DNA of 64,000 nucleotides from Siphonodentalium dalli (taxonomy: Eukaryota; Mollusca; Scaphopoda; Gadilida; Siphonodentaliidae). Where the stretch lies: positions 45,983,549-46,047,548 of the forward strand of contig CP136067.1 of assembly GCA_032622095.1 (NCBI GenBank), read 5' to 3'. The position numbers and the translations under genes are program-made. Each line of letters begins with the position of its first letter. The stretch's first letter is position 1. The notes beneath the pieces were generated by a model. The model was not told the origin of the DNA. It saw only the letters and a list, made by a program, of their open reading frames with translations, and did not search any database. Below, in pieces: positions 23,438 through 34,830 of the stretch.

Positions 23438-24879
23438 ACTCGGTGGTATTACAGGAACATTGTAACAAATTCAGCGTTTATTGGGGGCATAAACCAGGTA
23501 TATGTCCCAATATAAATGGCATACAACTAGATATTATCATGGGGAAGTCGTACTACAATATTGTTATTGTTATAACCGCATGCCATCTTAGTATCAACAT
23601 ACCTGGAAGCAGTAAGTGGTGAAAGGCGGCGCCCACATACCCGGAAAAACTGAAGACAAACCAGTTTCCACAGGTCGTATTGTTATGTCACCTGGCTGCT
23701 GGAATTCGCATGCCTCGCATTTGTTCTTGTATACATATGGGATATCTACAAGCGATCAATATTGTCTGGCGAGATTAAATATTTTATGCAACACATCATA
23801 GCATTATATTATGTTCGGTTGTTTTGGTATATTAGGTTTATTGTCGTTTTGTCCACCAGAGCATATGACGACTTAACATAATGGATGTAGATTATATTAT
23901 ATAAAGGGCTTGAAAGGACTCGCTCTCTCCCTCCCTCTCCCGTTATTTAATCTAAGGGTTTTCAAAATAGAATACTTCCAAAAATATGTCTTAATTGATA
24001 TAAATGTATTGTAATAATATCAGTAAATATACTAGAGGGACACTAATGATTGTTCAGAAAATAACATAACCCCACGAGAATGTGCGAAATTAATAATGCC
24101 ACAGCCAGCGCTATATACGGGGTTGGTCATGCATAGCGGTTATATGTTAGTTTACACACACAAGAACATACCTTGTGTGTGGACATTGTAATACATGAAA
24201 GTGTCACACAAACGTAAAGACTTTTGAAGTCATGAATACATTTCCAACATCACTGCCACAAATCGCAAGTTCAAAATATAATTTGATAATAGAAATATTG
24301 TTTGAAAGCAGTCAATTTAACACTGTAAATTTCAACGGTATGTCGCTGATTGATAGATTACATCTGCTAAACATTATTTGTTGTACAGCTGTGGAAAGAT
24401 CCATTCTTTGTCGGTATTCAGCTAACCGGAATTGACATGTACATGTAATGGACATTAGCCTCTAACGAACGTTTCAGTTACCATCTAATACGAATACGGT
24501 TGTTCGTGCTATATACATCTCGGTGAACAGTTGACAAAACCAACACTTGCTTGACAATTATAAGGTTTGTTAGTTTTACACGTCGTTGGTGTGATATTTC
24601 TCGAGGCGAATAACTCATTCGTAATTCTAAATTGAACTAGTGGTGGGCTGTCCCAATGGGACTAAGGACAAACATTTCACGGGATAATGTATATAGGAAT
24701 ACAAGCTCGGACACCATTTTGCATGCATGTTGCGATAAATATAAGCCGAAAATGGGGATAACTTTATCCCACAAAAAATCGGAGTGACCTCATAATCGCA
24801 GGGGCATTGGTTCCCATGGTACTAACGATATGTGCCAAACTTTCAAATATTTGAAGGAATAAAAGCTCGGACAAAGTAG
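23435..24879. other. unassigned DNA
   Basis: It includes CTCTCTCCCTCCCTCTCCC at about 23922 and the palindromic string ACATGTACATGT at 24435. No gene is recognised. Confidence 0.45.
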
Positions 24880-24980
24880 CGTCTATACGGACGTAACGAC
24901 AAACGGACGGACATACACACTGTCGGACGGACAGACAAGCAGATTCCTATATACCCCCATAATTCGTTTCGGGCGGGGTA
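24650..24980 (+). repeat. dispersed repeat ending in ACGGACGG units
   Basis: Two related phrases, AATACAAGCTCGGACACC (about 24698) and AATAAAAGCTCGGACAAAG (about 24859), are followed by GTCTATACGGACG and several CGGACGGACA units, ending TTCCTATATACCCCCATAAT. The GACGG tail followed by CCTATATACCCCC is common in marine invertebrate intergenic DNA (from memory; class not assigned). Confidence 0.5.
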
Positions 24981-25054
24981 TAATTATGTATGTTTGGCTG
25001 TCAACCTAAAAATTTAATTGAAATATAAACCCCGAATACAACTTTGATTTTAGG

Positions 25055-25265
25055 CGCGGTAATAGGTCGTGACGTCGGCATTTCGCGTGTACGCACGTGG
25101 GTGCATGCATCAGACGGTCGCTTGATAGATTAATGCCACGTTTGGTGTGTCCATCGACTCCATTGGTAGGCGGTGGAAGAGATTGTGACGTCAGCATTTC
25201 GTGCTTAGAGCACAAAGGTAGAACAGTCGACGGATTGATGGATGCCACATTGGTGAATGCATTGA
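25055..25265 (+). repeat. 116-bp direct repeat, two units, each with a CRE-like TGACGTC site
   Basis: GTGACGTCGGCATTTCG at 25069 and GTGACGTCAGCATTTCG at 25185 begin two diverged units that both continue with GATGATTAATGCCAC-like sequence. The second unit has the perfect CRE palindrome TGACGTCA (25186-25193). An 80-codon open frame overlaps, but it reads through both units in shifted frames. Confidence 0.55.
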
Positions 25266-25549
25266 AAGACGTCGGGGTAAAGTGTGGATGGTCGATATTT
25301 TGGGATGCTTTTCTAAATATTTACACAGAAGCGCATTAGAAAATTAATCATTATCTCCAAACACATAAACATCTCAGGCCGATAGTGGCGACTGGTGGAT
25401 GCGAACTCTTTCCCACAGGAAGCTTAACAAATGATATAAACCACAAATGTGGTCGATTTTGGGAGTGCAAACTGTGCAATGCGAATAAAATGGTTACGAT
25501 TTGTTTTGTAAGGACCTACGAATATCACCCGTATAGGGTTGATACATTA

Positions 25550-26056
25550 TATGTGACCCGCCATATCAAATCCAGTCGTAAGTCGAGATTTTTTTTACCC
25601 TGTGCCAATGCATTCTCTTATATATGCGAGTCGACCATAGGTCGCCTCGCATATATAAGAGAATGCATTGGCCTTATGGTCGACTCGTATATATAAGAGA
25701 ATGCATTGGCCTAACAATTTTTTATCATTTGTTTAAATAAATGTTTCTGACAATTTTTAGGAAAAAAAAAGAAGAAAAAAAACATCCATTACCCTGCAGG
25801 GAGCCCCACACATATATAGAAGTATTTAGTATAGTGTCGTCTGCTCATGTTTGTCTGGGGCTCTGTATGGGTGAAATTATAAAATTGTTAAAGAATACAA
25901 AAAATTTTTATTAAAATTGTAAAAAATTGTTAGGCTAATGCAATCTCTTATATTTGCGAGGCGACCTATGGTCGACTCGCATATATAAGAGAATGCATTG
26001 GCACAGGGTAAAAAAAATCCCGACTTACGACTGGATTTGATATGGCGGGTCACATA
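25550..26056. mobile_element. TA-flanked TIR element carrying the hairpin cassette, 507 bp
   Basis: TA dinucleotides (25548-25549 and 26057-26058) flank inverted ends TATGTGACCCGCCATATCAA, continuing through ATCCAGTCGTAAGTCG for about 45 bp with few mismatches. TA flanks suit Tc1/mariner-type insertion (inference). Inside are hairpins at 25604-25672 and 25934-26002, a partial third arm (25673-25711), and a core with GAGCCCCACACATATATAGA and TTTGTCTGGGGCTC that itself forms a weak stem. The cassette ACCCTGTGCC ... GGCACAGGGT matches 50316-50716, whose core runs the other way. Confidence 0.82.
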
Positions 26057-26213
26057 TAATTTTGACCCTTGGATAACTGAATATTTTCTGATGGAGCAGC
26101 ATAGGCGGTGTAAATATATAAACTGTCAATGACTTCTCCGCACGAGATGTATAGATATATCTCACATTCACAGTTGTTAGACGCCCTATGTGATCAACAA
26201 AGCTAAAGGGGGA

Positions 26214-26402
26214 CTGTACACTACATTCGGCCATTTATGGGACCATCTCCTTTTATACTCAACAAAATATATGCAACAAATGAATCAATTTGAGCCATGG
26301 CTTAGTGCAAAATACACTCTTGCGCTCTATGAATGGTGAACACAACATGGTAATTATAATAAAAATGAGTTTATGACTCAGTTGTGTACAGTCCCCCTTT
26401 AA
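26214..26402. mobile_element. TTAA-AGGGG MITE (type K1), 189 bp
   Basis: The ends are CTAA-AGGGGGACTGTACACTA and TGTGTACAGTCCCCCT-TTAA; one flank is mutated from TTAA to CTAA. The interior GGCCATTTATGGGACCATCT and TTGAGCCATGGCTTAGTGCA is shared with the copy at 53681. Confidence 0.78.
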
Positions 26403-26880
26403 GCAACATAGTTATTATAATATAGTATTGTAAATTTATGGGGAGAGGAGCAAACTAAGTTGTTATATCTTGTGCCCCAAACCAAATTGTACATAAATGA
26501 TACAATAAAATATGTTTAAACTAAGCAACATAGAGCTCGGTTAGTCAATGGGTGGGCGACGGGTTGGCGATTTCGGGCTCTGCTAACTTTCGATGCGACG
26601 ACCGCACTTCTCGTGCACTTCTCGCGCACTCTCGTTCTATTACAATGATTAGTAACCTGTACATCAGTGTCATTGATTTATGTGTGTGCAGCCCATGCGT
26701 TTATCAAACACACTTATCAACTAAACATCCATACACATAAATCCTCAGAATGTGCTCTGCCCGCCATCATCTTAAATATATCCCTACCAAATTAATGAAG
26801 AATGTGGCAATCCTTGTTTACTATTCGAACTTGATGGAATAATCCAACATTCAACTGATCATATAGTTAACAATATATAC
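26403..26880. other. unassigned DNA
   Basis: No repeat partner or gene is recognised here. Confidence 0.45.
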
Positions 26881-27860
26881 ACCTCAAAAAAGTAAGTTCC
26901 CCACTTTTCTAGGATATCTTCAGAAGGTAGTCAGAATGCGAAGATACTGTGGAAATATAATCTGTTACCCATGCCCAACTTTCTTATAACTAATTACATG
27001 CTTGAATGAACATCAATTAAATGGGAAGTGTCGACTTTCCAAAAATCACAAACTCACTGGGTTCACCAAGAGGTGACATGTTCACGTATGATGATAATTT
27101 ATTAATGGTCAAATGTCAGAATTGTCGTTTACAATAGGTGGACCTATTGGTGACTATAGGCACCTATATATGGCACCGAAAAGTGCGGACAGTCTACAAA
27201 ATAGTGGGTAATGACAATAAACTATATGGCACTCCCCGTCTAATGCAAGAGAGATTGGCAGCATTACGTCAGTTTTGAATTATATGTATACTTATTACAA
27301 TGAGGGCATGGTGACTGCGGTGCCTCCAAATCTTGGCGTGACATGGTGTTACATGCATGCAGAACTTCATGTGAGTATTTAAACGAGTTGTATACCCTCA
27401 TAACGGATTTGTGACTTTTGTATTAACCCTTTGATGACTGGATCGAGCTTCCTGATTTTTTGCAAAAACCCTGTGCCAATGCATTCTCTCATATATGCGA
27501 GTCGCACATAGGGCGCCTCGCATATATAAGAGAATGCATTGGCCTAACAACATTTACCTCCACCTTGTAAGCCAGTGCTTTCTCTTATATGTGCGAGGCT
27601 CCCTATGGGAGACTCGCATATATAAGAGAACACACTGGTACATGGTCATTAATACTGCACCAGCGCAGCTGCCGCCATGAAAGGGTCAAGTACTACCTTT
27701 ACACGAACGGTGCTCACTCAAGTAAGCAACCACTATTAGCTCACAATATACTGAATATACGTGTAACATATCCCGATAATCGGCCTCGGGATTATTTAGA
27801 TATATACAGTGTAGTACATGTATGTCAGAGGGGACTTGCTTAATTTGAGGTTCAATTACA
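26881..27860 (+). repeat. dispersed repeat, copy B, carrying an insertion
   Basis: It is collinear with copy A (11733-13215) from CTCAAAAAAGTAAG through CAGAATGCGA, TACATGCTTGA, CAGTCTACAAAA, GGATTTGTGACTTTT, GTGCTCACTCAAG and TATGTCAGAGG. It lacks the CCCGG-rich tandem part of copy A and is interrupted at 27423-27689 by a type-2 hairpin element. Confidence 0.68.
27423..27689 (+). mobile_element. TTAA hairpin element (type 2), 267 bp
   Basis: The left end is TTAA-CCCTTTGATGACTGGATC, and the right end is GCCGCCATGAAAGGG-TCAA, a mutated TTAA. Two hairpins lie at 27475-27543 and 27571-27639. The second has the loop variant GGCTCCCTATGGGAGAC instead of GGCGACCTATGGTCGAC. Removing the element restores alignment with copy A near 13018 with no gap, which confirms the boundaries. 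Confidence 0.85.
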
Positions 27861-28556
27861 ATTGAGGTTCATATGGGTTCAATTACAATACAATGATAAC
27901 ATCACTACAAACTCTCTGGTTGGCCTCTTATGACAGAATATGTATGATCTGAATATCCCAACAAGGATTGGATATGGGATATAGGAGTAGGCCACTTCAG
28001 TTTTGACGACTGCACCCGTCAATTCATGCAGCAACCTTGCAAAGAGTGGATTGATGTCCACCAAACGAGCAGCATGCAACAAATTACAGTACCACCATGG
28101 ATGTTTATACAGGTAGAGATGGGCATTGTTGTGTCCCACACGTTGACTAACGTGAATTGAATTCTTAGTATTTTCAGTTCAAAGGTCATCGCACTAAATC
28201 TCCACCTCTGGGCTCAGTGTCGTCTCGCCAGTCTAAGCGTCTGTATCTTGTCAGTTTTATTGAGTGTCTATCACTCGAGTCCCCTGGTGGCCGACTCGAC
28301 TGTCACGAACACTTCACGCTAGGTCGCAATGTCGTCAGAGTCACACAAACTAGACGTGACGTTGAGTGAGAAGCCATCTTCCCGAGAGGCAGATAGTCAT
28401 TTCTTGATTCGATAAAGGGAAATATGATCCGACACATGTCTGGCTTCAGGTTGGATCCCGACAACAGAAAACACGAAACACAAGAAATTCCCGTGGGATT
28501 CCAGCGGAGAAGTACTTTTTACTATAATTGAACGATTCCTAAATATAACTCAATCT
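27861..28556. other. unassigned DNA
   Basis: No repeat partner, palindrome or gene is recognised here. Confidence 0.45.
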
Positions 28557-28890
28557 GGGGCTCCCGGTTACTCAGTCGCTAAGGTATATAACGCATTTAG
28601 ACGCCCCGATATGACGGAAGCAAGCTCGTTCTAATCCCGATAAACGATGATTTTGATGTTCTACAATTTCTTCGCGGGGGTTAGTGATCCCTACAGGTAT
28701 GCATGTACGTGCCATGCAGTGAGTTTCCACTGGAGCTGTCACTCTGTTCGGTCGTTCTCCCACCAATAATGCTATCATAGCATCGTCGTGATATGAGTTA
28801 CGGGTTAATTGTATACACGTATTTCGCTCCCAACCACCACTGCGATAATGTATATATCCCCGCTGACATGTAAGGTATACTGTATCATAC
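28557..28890 (+). mobile_element. tRNA-derived SINE, plus strand
   Basis: The head GGGGCTCCCGGTTACTCAGT contains an A-box-like TTACTCAGTCGC (28568-28579), and CTCGTTCTAATCCC (28625-28638) gives a B-box-like element. The body continues for a few hundred bases with AATAATGCTATCATAGCATC near 28767. The 3' boundary is approximate. A minus-strand open frame at 28572-28892 coincides with it and is not a gene. Confidence 0.5.
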
Positions 28891-30769
28891 AAAAGACTAT
28901 CACTTGGACAGTGTAATGTACCGTAATGAGCACTTTTATTTCATAAATTTGAAATAATTTACCGATTTCAGTATATATCTACATGTAATATGTTGCATAC
29001 TAAAATAATTGTACTGTGATCGACATGTACATGTTAGTAAGAAATTTGTAATCCGTTTGGTTGTTATCTGAAGTTTTCTAAACTTAAGTGTTAAAATGTA
29101 GTAAAACTTTGTAGAACGGTAGATATGGACGTATCTGCAACGACGTCGTATTTATTAGTCGAAGAGCTGATGGTTAAAGTATAATTCATATTAACTTATG
29201 TTTCCAGTTAATGAAATAGTTACAGCTTCGACAATGAGGATTAACTTTGCCATATAAACTATAGGAATGAGATTGTGTGATTGATACTCATGCAGATGTG
29301 AACAACGGTACTCCTCAAACCATTTCAGGCGTGCGGAAGGCGCGCAAAAATAAGTTCTTCTTGCAATGCCAGGTCGGTCTTGCTTTATTCAGTGCGAGTC
29401 GCTGACGTAACTGTTTTCTTCAGAAGCGACAGAAGAGTACCGACCTTGGAGCCGTTTTTAGAAACCCAGGGAATTGATGAAATTTTATTCAATGTGCGTG
29501 ATCATCTTTTTCAGATGCGGATGGAGACGCATACGATAAATTGGCTTTTATTGTCGAGACACGCCAGACGAGAATAAAATCAGCCCATTTCTCACCACTA
29601 TTCGTATTTAATTCGCTTGTTCGCGTGAGCAATTTCCGGAATTTTCCCTGGTTACAGGCAATAAGGAACATGTTGCCACCTTTGCTGCATAAATCGCACG
29701 TAATTATCGCGGGAGCGATGATTAGAGTGACGATATACCTTCGCTCCGGCGGCATCAGACGCGACAAACGGGCTAACTAGCGAATACCTGAGGAACATGT
29801 AATATTGATATCACGCAATAAAGCCAACTCGTAAAGTTACCGCCGTACCTGATATTATGACAGGTAGAACGTTACAATTGGATTGTAGATAAAGGGTCGG
29901 CAAGTGTACACGTGAAGGGAGCTCAAAAGAGCAGTCTTCTCAATACAAACATATTATCCAACATGTATTATACGCGTGTGTTGAGCTTAGTGGATGGAAT
30001 CCAACAATATATGAAAGTCAACTTATATTCACACTAAACAACGCCACTGGCGTTATCACAACCCCAGTCAGGCGAATAATTGTTCTAAGACTTAAGTTTA
30101 CGTACAGCACATGACTGCGTGTGTTTATTTAAGTATTTGAGAGTCAGTTGCTTGTTATACGCAAGAATACCAGCAAATGTTTCTACGTGTACTACATGTA
30201 CATGCATATGGTGCCAATTAATGAGTTTTTATTGACAGTCTTCCTAGTGGTTGGTCACCGTGGTACCTCGACTTGAAACACATTTTATTTGCATATTATA
30301 ATTCAACGTGGATCGGGGCACAAATTTTGTCAACTTATGAAGCCCCACTTCCAATACAAACAATGAAGCATACAACATGTTGACAAGGTGACAACTGAAC
30401 ATATTTACATGCATGATATTGTGTGATTTTATGGTGCTTGGTGTAGTGCCTGACAGAACGTATTGCTGTACGGGTTATGGTTGATTTGGCAGCCATAACA
30501 TTTGATGGAGTTTGTTCCTTTGTTCGTTTCAACTAATGTCGGAGCAGGGTTTTGAGAAAATGGGTATCTTCATCATATATGTCATTAAAATGTTTTGTCA
30601 GGTCTTCATTAAACAGTCATTCTCTGATTTTACTAGTGATTGACTTTTTAATGGTATAACTAAAATATAATGGTTGTATTTTTTTGTATAAGCTGACCTG
30701 TTACTCATGTTAGAGGTTGTGTTTGTGAACTTTTTGCAGAGGCCTTGCACATTTTCCATCCTATCATTT
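28891..30769. other. unassigned DNA
   Basis: There is a possible exon-like open stretch (about 29514-29780, plus) after a TTTTTCAG acceptor-like site, whose start would read as an acidic D-x-D-x-D loop. No family match could be made and I do not annotate it as coding. Confidence 0.35.
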
Positions 30770-30783
30770 GGGGGGGGGGGGGG
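30770..30783 (+). repeat. G14 homopolymer
   Basis: An uninterrupted run of 14 G in AT-rich DNA. Confidence 0.95.
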
Positions 30784-30954
30784 ATTTGGGAAATGTTCTG
30801 TCCGGAAGAACAGAATCGAATTCAGATCCTAGTATTTTGTATTTTACGATATAGTGTTTTCTTTAAGATACATCATATATGTTAGGCAAGTGTTTGTCAG
30901 ATACTCTGCGAGGCAGTACATGCGGTAGATCAACACAGGTTGGTTGAGTGGGGA

Positions 30955-31355
30955 TTAACCCTTTACCCAACAGAAGGGCCCTGTGCCAATGCATTCTCTT
31001 ATATATGCGAGTCGACCATAGGTCGCCTCGCATATATAAGAGAATGCATTGGCTTAACACATTAAAAATTATAAAATTGTTAAAGATTGTAAGAAAAAAT
31101 GGTAAAAAGTGTTAAAAACATTTTTTTTTTAGGCCAATGCATTCTCTTATATATGCGAGGCGACCTATGGTCGACTCGCATATATAAGAGAATGTTATTG
31201 GCACAGGGCATAACTGTAACTGTCACAATGTGGTCAAGGAGCCGGTTCCAATGATATCCATATTTGTATGGTTCTATTGAGACAGACCGAAGATATTTTA
31301 GGCTGTTGAATCTTTATTTGGCCGGTTTTGGCCGGTTTGTTGGGTAAAGGGTTAA
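30955..31355 (+). mobile_element. TTAA hairpin element (type 1), intact 401-bp reference copy
   Basis: TTAA flanks both ends, and the TIR CCCTTTACCCAACA is perfect. Hairpins lie at 30985-31053 and 31133-31202; the second has one inserted base near its end. The core carries ATTATAAAATTGTTAAAGAT and AAAAAATGGTAAAAAGTG. The right subterminal part carries GATATCCATATTTGTATGGT and GGCCGGTTTTGGCCGGTTTG. It is the uninterrupted counterpart of 7341-8881. Confidence 0.92.
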
Positions 31356-31870
31356 TCAACTGCGTAGCATTTATACTAAAGCCATGTGTATACCGTGGTT
31401 ACCCATGACACCGAGGCGGCTTGAGCCAATAGGATATTTAGACAACTAAAACTATCCCGGTAGCCTAAATCTGATTTGTCTTTATTCTGATGGCAGCTGT
31501 TTTTACTAGTGAATGATGGCCCTGTAATTGAAAAATTCACAATTTGCAAACTTCACTTGATCTCAAACACACAGGAAATATCTGATCAGGAATATGATCA
31601 AGACTCCAGACACATTGATGAAATGACGTGTCAACAAACTGTCGTTTTATGTACATTATATTCAGGGTTTTTTGTTTTTTAATATTTCTGGCTTACACGC
31701 GATGACTTGAGAGTTACTAGTGTACCACATCCCCGCGTTCATTCATCCAGGTAAACCAGGTACCAAAACACAGAATACCGCCTAGAGTTATTCAGAAACT
31801 AAGGCCATATCACGACATTGCCAGTTTTAGTGGTAGAGGAAATCCGCATACCAACGGCTAATCTAACAGT
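31356..31870. other. unassigned DNA
   Basis: No repeat partner or gene is recognised here. Confidence 0.45.
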
Positions 31871-31874
31871 GATT

Positions 31875-32062
31875 TCAATGGCTGATAAACTTGTCGACCA
31901 TATGCGGCAAACAACCGGTCATCAGCGAGTAATTGGCAACTCTACCAGATAACGATTTCGAGTAACAAAGTCCACGATGGAAACGTGGCATTGAACCCTT
32001 ATCGACAGTGCTGGACGGCGAAACGGCTTGGGATTGTACCCCTAACCGATTGAGCCACCGAG
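31875..32062 (-). mobile_element. tRNA-derived SINE, minus strand
   Basis: Reading from 32062 downwards, the minus strand gives GGCTCGGTGGCTCAATCGGT with A box TGGCTCAATCGG, then CCAAGCCGTTTCGCCGTCC, then B box GGGTTCAATGCC. The same head occurs at 34263-34348. The 3' boundary is uncertain. Confidence 0.65.
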
Positions 32063-32088
32063 CCCCCCCCCCCCCCCCCCCCCCCCCC
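32063..32088 (+). repeat. C26 homopolymer at the 5' edge of a SINE
   Basis: 26 C in a row directly next to the SINE head (GGGG on the SINE strand). Assembly length here is likely unreliable. Confidence 0.9.
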
Positions 32089-32968
32089 ACCACCTTAATC
32101 ATACATGTAGGTCGTTTTTTTTAACTTAGTATCTAAACATTTACTTCAATAAATAGGACTCATTATGTACTTGTATCATCTGCCGTCTGCAGTATTATTA
32201 GCACAACCATGCAAATCAATAATATACCATCGCAATGCACACATTTTAACTGACTGTGAGAATCAATTCAGTATAGAAAGGGTCAATCATAGCGTGCATG
32301 TTTCTCCCAAATACTAGAGAACATGCTATCGCTCTTCCATACTGTTTAGCTGTAGCCTGTAATGCTGATATTATAAATATGCACCCGATACGCACTTGCT
32401 AAAACATCAAAAGACAGTTATTCCTGGTCCAACAGTTGATATCGATTCATAGTCAATCAACTCAATCGCGATCACGCGCGGCTCTTGTTATCTTCTACTG
32501 AATATTATTTAGTGCATAAGCGATCAAAGTAGATACACTGAAGTTGTTGCATTCTTAGAGTGACTGTCGACAGCGACATTCTTTATAAACGGACTGTAGT
32601 GAAGATATCCCACCTTCAAATCGATGTCAGATTAGGTTGCATGCATGCTCGTTATTTTCATGAAGACAGGTTCTCATTTATGCCCCATGCAATTTGACAC
32701 CACATATAGATTATTTTAAGCAGACTTGCTGTTTTACGATGAGAATAAAGTATGAACAATAATTGTATTCATTACAGGCACCGCGAAGACCCGGCCTACA
32801 AAACAGCCGGAATATGGCAATAATAAGGCAATAATACGGCAATAATAAGCCTAATACCAGAACAAACAAACGACATCGCACAGTGTTTTTTTGGAATTAC
32901 TAACATCACATGTAGAAGAATAGCGTTCAATAAAGTGGCCTAATTATCTGAGCATTGCCGATGTGTAA
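32089..32968. other. unassigned DNA
   Basis: A short AATAATACGGCAATAATAAG run lies near 32815-32850. Nothing else is recognised. Confidence 0.45.
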
Positions 32969-33061
32969 GCAGAATGAAGTCCCCAGAAGGTGAATTTGGT
33001 GATGCTAGCCCGCTATGCGGGGTAGCATCACTAAATTCACCCTCTGGGGACCTCATTCTGC
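32969..33061. repeat. 93-bp foldback palindrome
   Basis: The left arm GCAGAATGAAGTCCCCAGAA, continuing GGTGAATTTGGTGATGCTAG, pairs with the right arm CTAGCATCACCAAATTCACC-like sequence ending CATTCTGC. About four mismatches occur in 43 pairs, and the loop is about 4 nt. It could be a short foldback transposon; no target duplication is clear. Confidence 0.85.
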
Positions 33062-33197
33062 AAATGACAGACACTCTCTTTGAAAACTAATTCTTCCATA
33101 CAGAAAGCTACGTCTTCAAACTTGATGATTGATTGGAAAGTTAGATCATGCACTAGTGCAAGCATTGACTTATTTTGTCAGACAAGACTCTGCATGT

Positions 33198-33906
33198 TTC
33201 ACCCTTTCATGATGGGAGCTGCGTTGGTGCAGCATTAAATACCCTGTGTCAGTGCATTCTCTTATATAAGCAAGTCTCCCATAGGGAGCATCGTATATAT
33301 AAGAGAATTTGCTGGCTTACACTTTCAAGGTAAATATTGTTAGACCAATGCCATCTGTTATATATGTGAGGCTCCCTATGTCACAGGGATTTCGCGACGC
33401 TCCCTATATATGCCACAGCGATTTCGCGACGCTCCCTATATATGCCACAGGGATTTCGTGACGCTCCCTATGCCACAGGGATTTCGCGACGCTCCCTATA
33501 TATGCCACATGCAGGGATTTCGCGACGCTCCCTATGCCACAGGGATTTCGCGACGCTCCCTATGCCACAGGGATTTCGCGACGCTCCCTATGCCACAGGG
33601 ATTTCGCGACGCTCCCTATGCCACAGGGATTTCGCGACGCTCCCTATATATGCCACAGGGATTTCGCGACGCTCCCTATGCCACAGGGATTTCGCGACGC
33701 TCCCTATGCCACAGGGATTTCGCGACGCTCCCTATATATGCCACAGCGATTTCGCGACGCTCCCTATGCCACGGGGATTTCGCGACGCTCCCTATATATG
33801 CCACAGGGATTTCGCGACGCTCCCTATGCCACAGGGATTTCGCGACGCTCCCCATGCCACAGGGATTTCGCAAACTTTCAGGAAGCTCCAGTCATGGAAG
33901 GGTTAA
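33198..33906 (-). mobile_element. TTAA hairpin element (type 2) with internal minisatellite, 709 bp
   Basis: The right end, reverse-complemented, is TTAA-CCCTTCCATGACTGGAGC, matching the left end of 27423-27689. The left end TTCA-CCCTTTCATGATGGGAGC matches the right end of that copy. So this is the same family in the opposite orientation. Its first hairpin (33248-33316) is whole. The second (from 33344) stops at the loop (GGCTCCCTATG), and the missing arm is replaced by the tandem array 33371-33871. Confidence 0.85.
33371..33871 (+). repeat. 28/32-bp minisatellite, 16 copies
   Basis: The unit is GACGCTCCCTATG(C) plus CCACAGGGATTTCGC, with an optional ATAT that lengthens it to 32. GCTCCCTATG comes from the hairpin loop, and CACAGGGATTTCGC is the sequence that normally follows the hairpin in this element. 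The unit therefore looks like an amplified deletion junction. Open frames up to 184 codons exist only because the repeat has few stops; lengths of 28 and 32 cycle the frame. Confidence 0.93.
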
Positions 33907-34048
33907 TTTAATTCTTCTAATGTTTTTTTTTCAAGACAAATTTCAGCTTTTCCTACCGATATGAATCTATTTGAACTAATAACGCAGTGAGTGTAATAGA
34001 TAGCAATAACATTTTCAGTTTGTTTGTTTTCAGTGATTTCATATGGTA

Positions 34049-34262
34049 TGAACCCTTTCAATACTAAATCGATTCTCCCAGTCAGTTAAAAAGTGTACAT
34101 CGGAATGGTCTATTATTGATTTGGAGGGATATTAATCTGATAAAAGCAGACGACAGATAAATGAATGTGCAGAAGGTGCCCTATTTATTGAGGAAAATGT
34201 TTGGATAATAAGTTCAACGAACGATCATATGGGATAACTACTCGTCAATGATGATTTAATAT
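34049..34262 (+). mobile_element. TTAA element (type 4), truncated
   Basis: It starts TGAA-CCCTTTCAATACTAAAT and continues CGATTCTCCCAGTCAGTTAA, parallel to 13244 onward. It carries a single copy of the TATGGGATAACTAC phrase where the 13.4-kb copy has thirteen. The right terminus is lost where SINE sequence begins. Confidence 0.6.
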
Positions 34263-34348
34263 ATGTGGATTTGAACCCTTATAGCCAACGCTAGAGGGCG
34301 AAACGGCTTGGAGTTGTACCCTAACCGATTGAGCCACCGAGGCCCCCT
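34263..34348 (-). mobile_element. tRNA-derived SINE head, minus strand, truncated
   Basis: A box TGGCTCAATCGG and B box GGGTTCAAATCC flank the GCCGTTTCGCCCTC region also seen at 31980-32050. Only the tRNA-related head remains, and it abuts the end of the type-4 element. Confidence 0.62.
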
Positions 34349-34429
34349 TATATATAGTGTAAATAAAGTAATTGGGAGATATAGAGTATATTTATGACAT
34401 ATCAAAATGCCCACGTATATGGATAGCGT

Positions 34430-34830
34430 TTAACCCTTTACCCAACAAACCGGCCAAAACCGGCCAAATAAAGCTTCAACAGCCTAAAATATCTTCGGTC
34501 TGTCTCAATAAAACCATACAAATATGGATATCATTGGAACCGGCTCCTTGACCACATTGTGATGGTTACAGTTATGCCCTGTGCCAATGCATTCTCTTAT
34601 ATATGCGAGTCGACCATAGGTCGCCTCGCATATATAAGAGAATGCATTGGCCTAAAAAAAATCTTTTTTTTAACACTTTTTACCATTTTTTCTTACATTC
34701 TTTAACAATTTTATAATTTGTAATGTGTTAAGCCAATGCATTCTCATATATATGCGAGGCGACCTATGGTCGACTCGCATATATAAGAGAATGCATTGGA
34801 ACAGGGCCGTTCTGTTGGGTAAAGGGTTAA
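34430..34830 (-). mobile_element. TTAA hairpin element (type 1), 401 bp, minus orientation
   Basis: TTAA lies on both sides, with the TIR pair as in 30955-31355 but in reverse orientation. Hairpins lie at 34583-34651 and 34732-34800. Length and interior equal the reference copy with scattered substitutions. Confidence 0.92.

Noticed and set aside
29514-29780. Exon-like stretch after TTTTTCAG, starting with an acidic D-x-D-x-D loop
   Set aside because: The loop lacks the glutamate expected at position 12 of an EF-hand, no second hand follows, and the rest is unrecognised.
33410-33964. 184-codon open frame with repeated RDAPYATGISRRSL-type peptide, a possible repeat protein
   Set aside because: It is the 28/32-bp minisatellite read in frame. 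All three plus frames and part of the minus strand are open because the unit lacks stops, and unit length is not a multiple of three.
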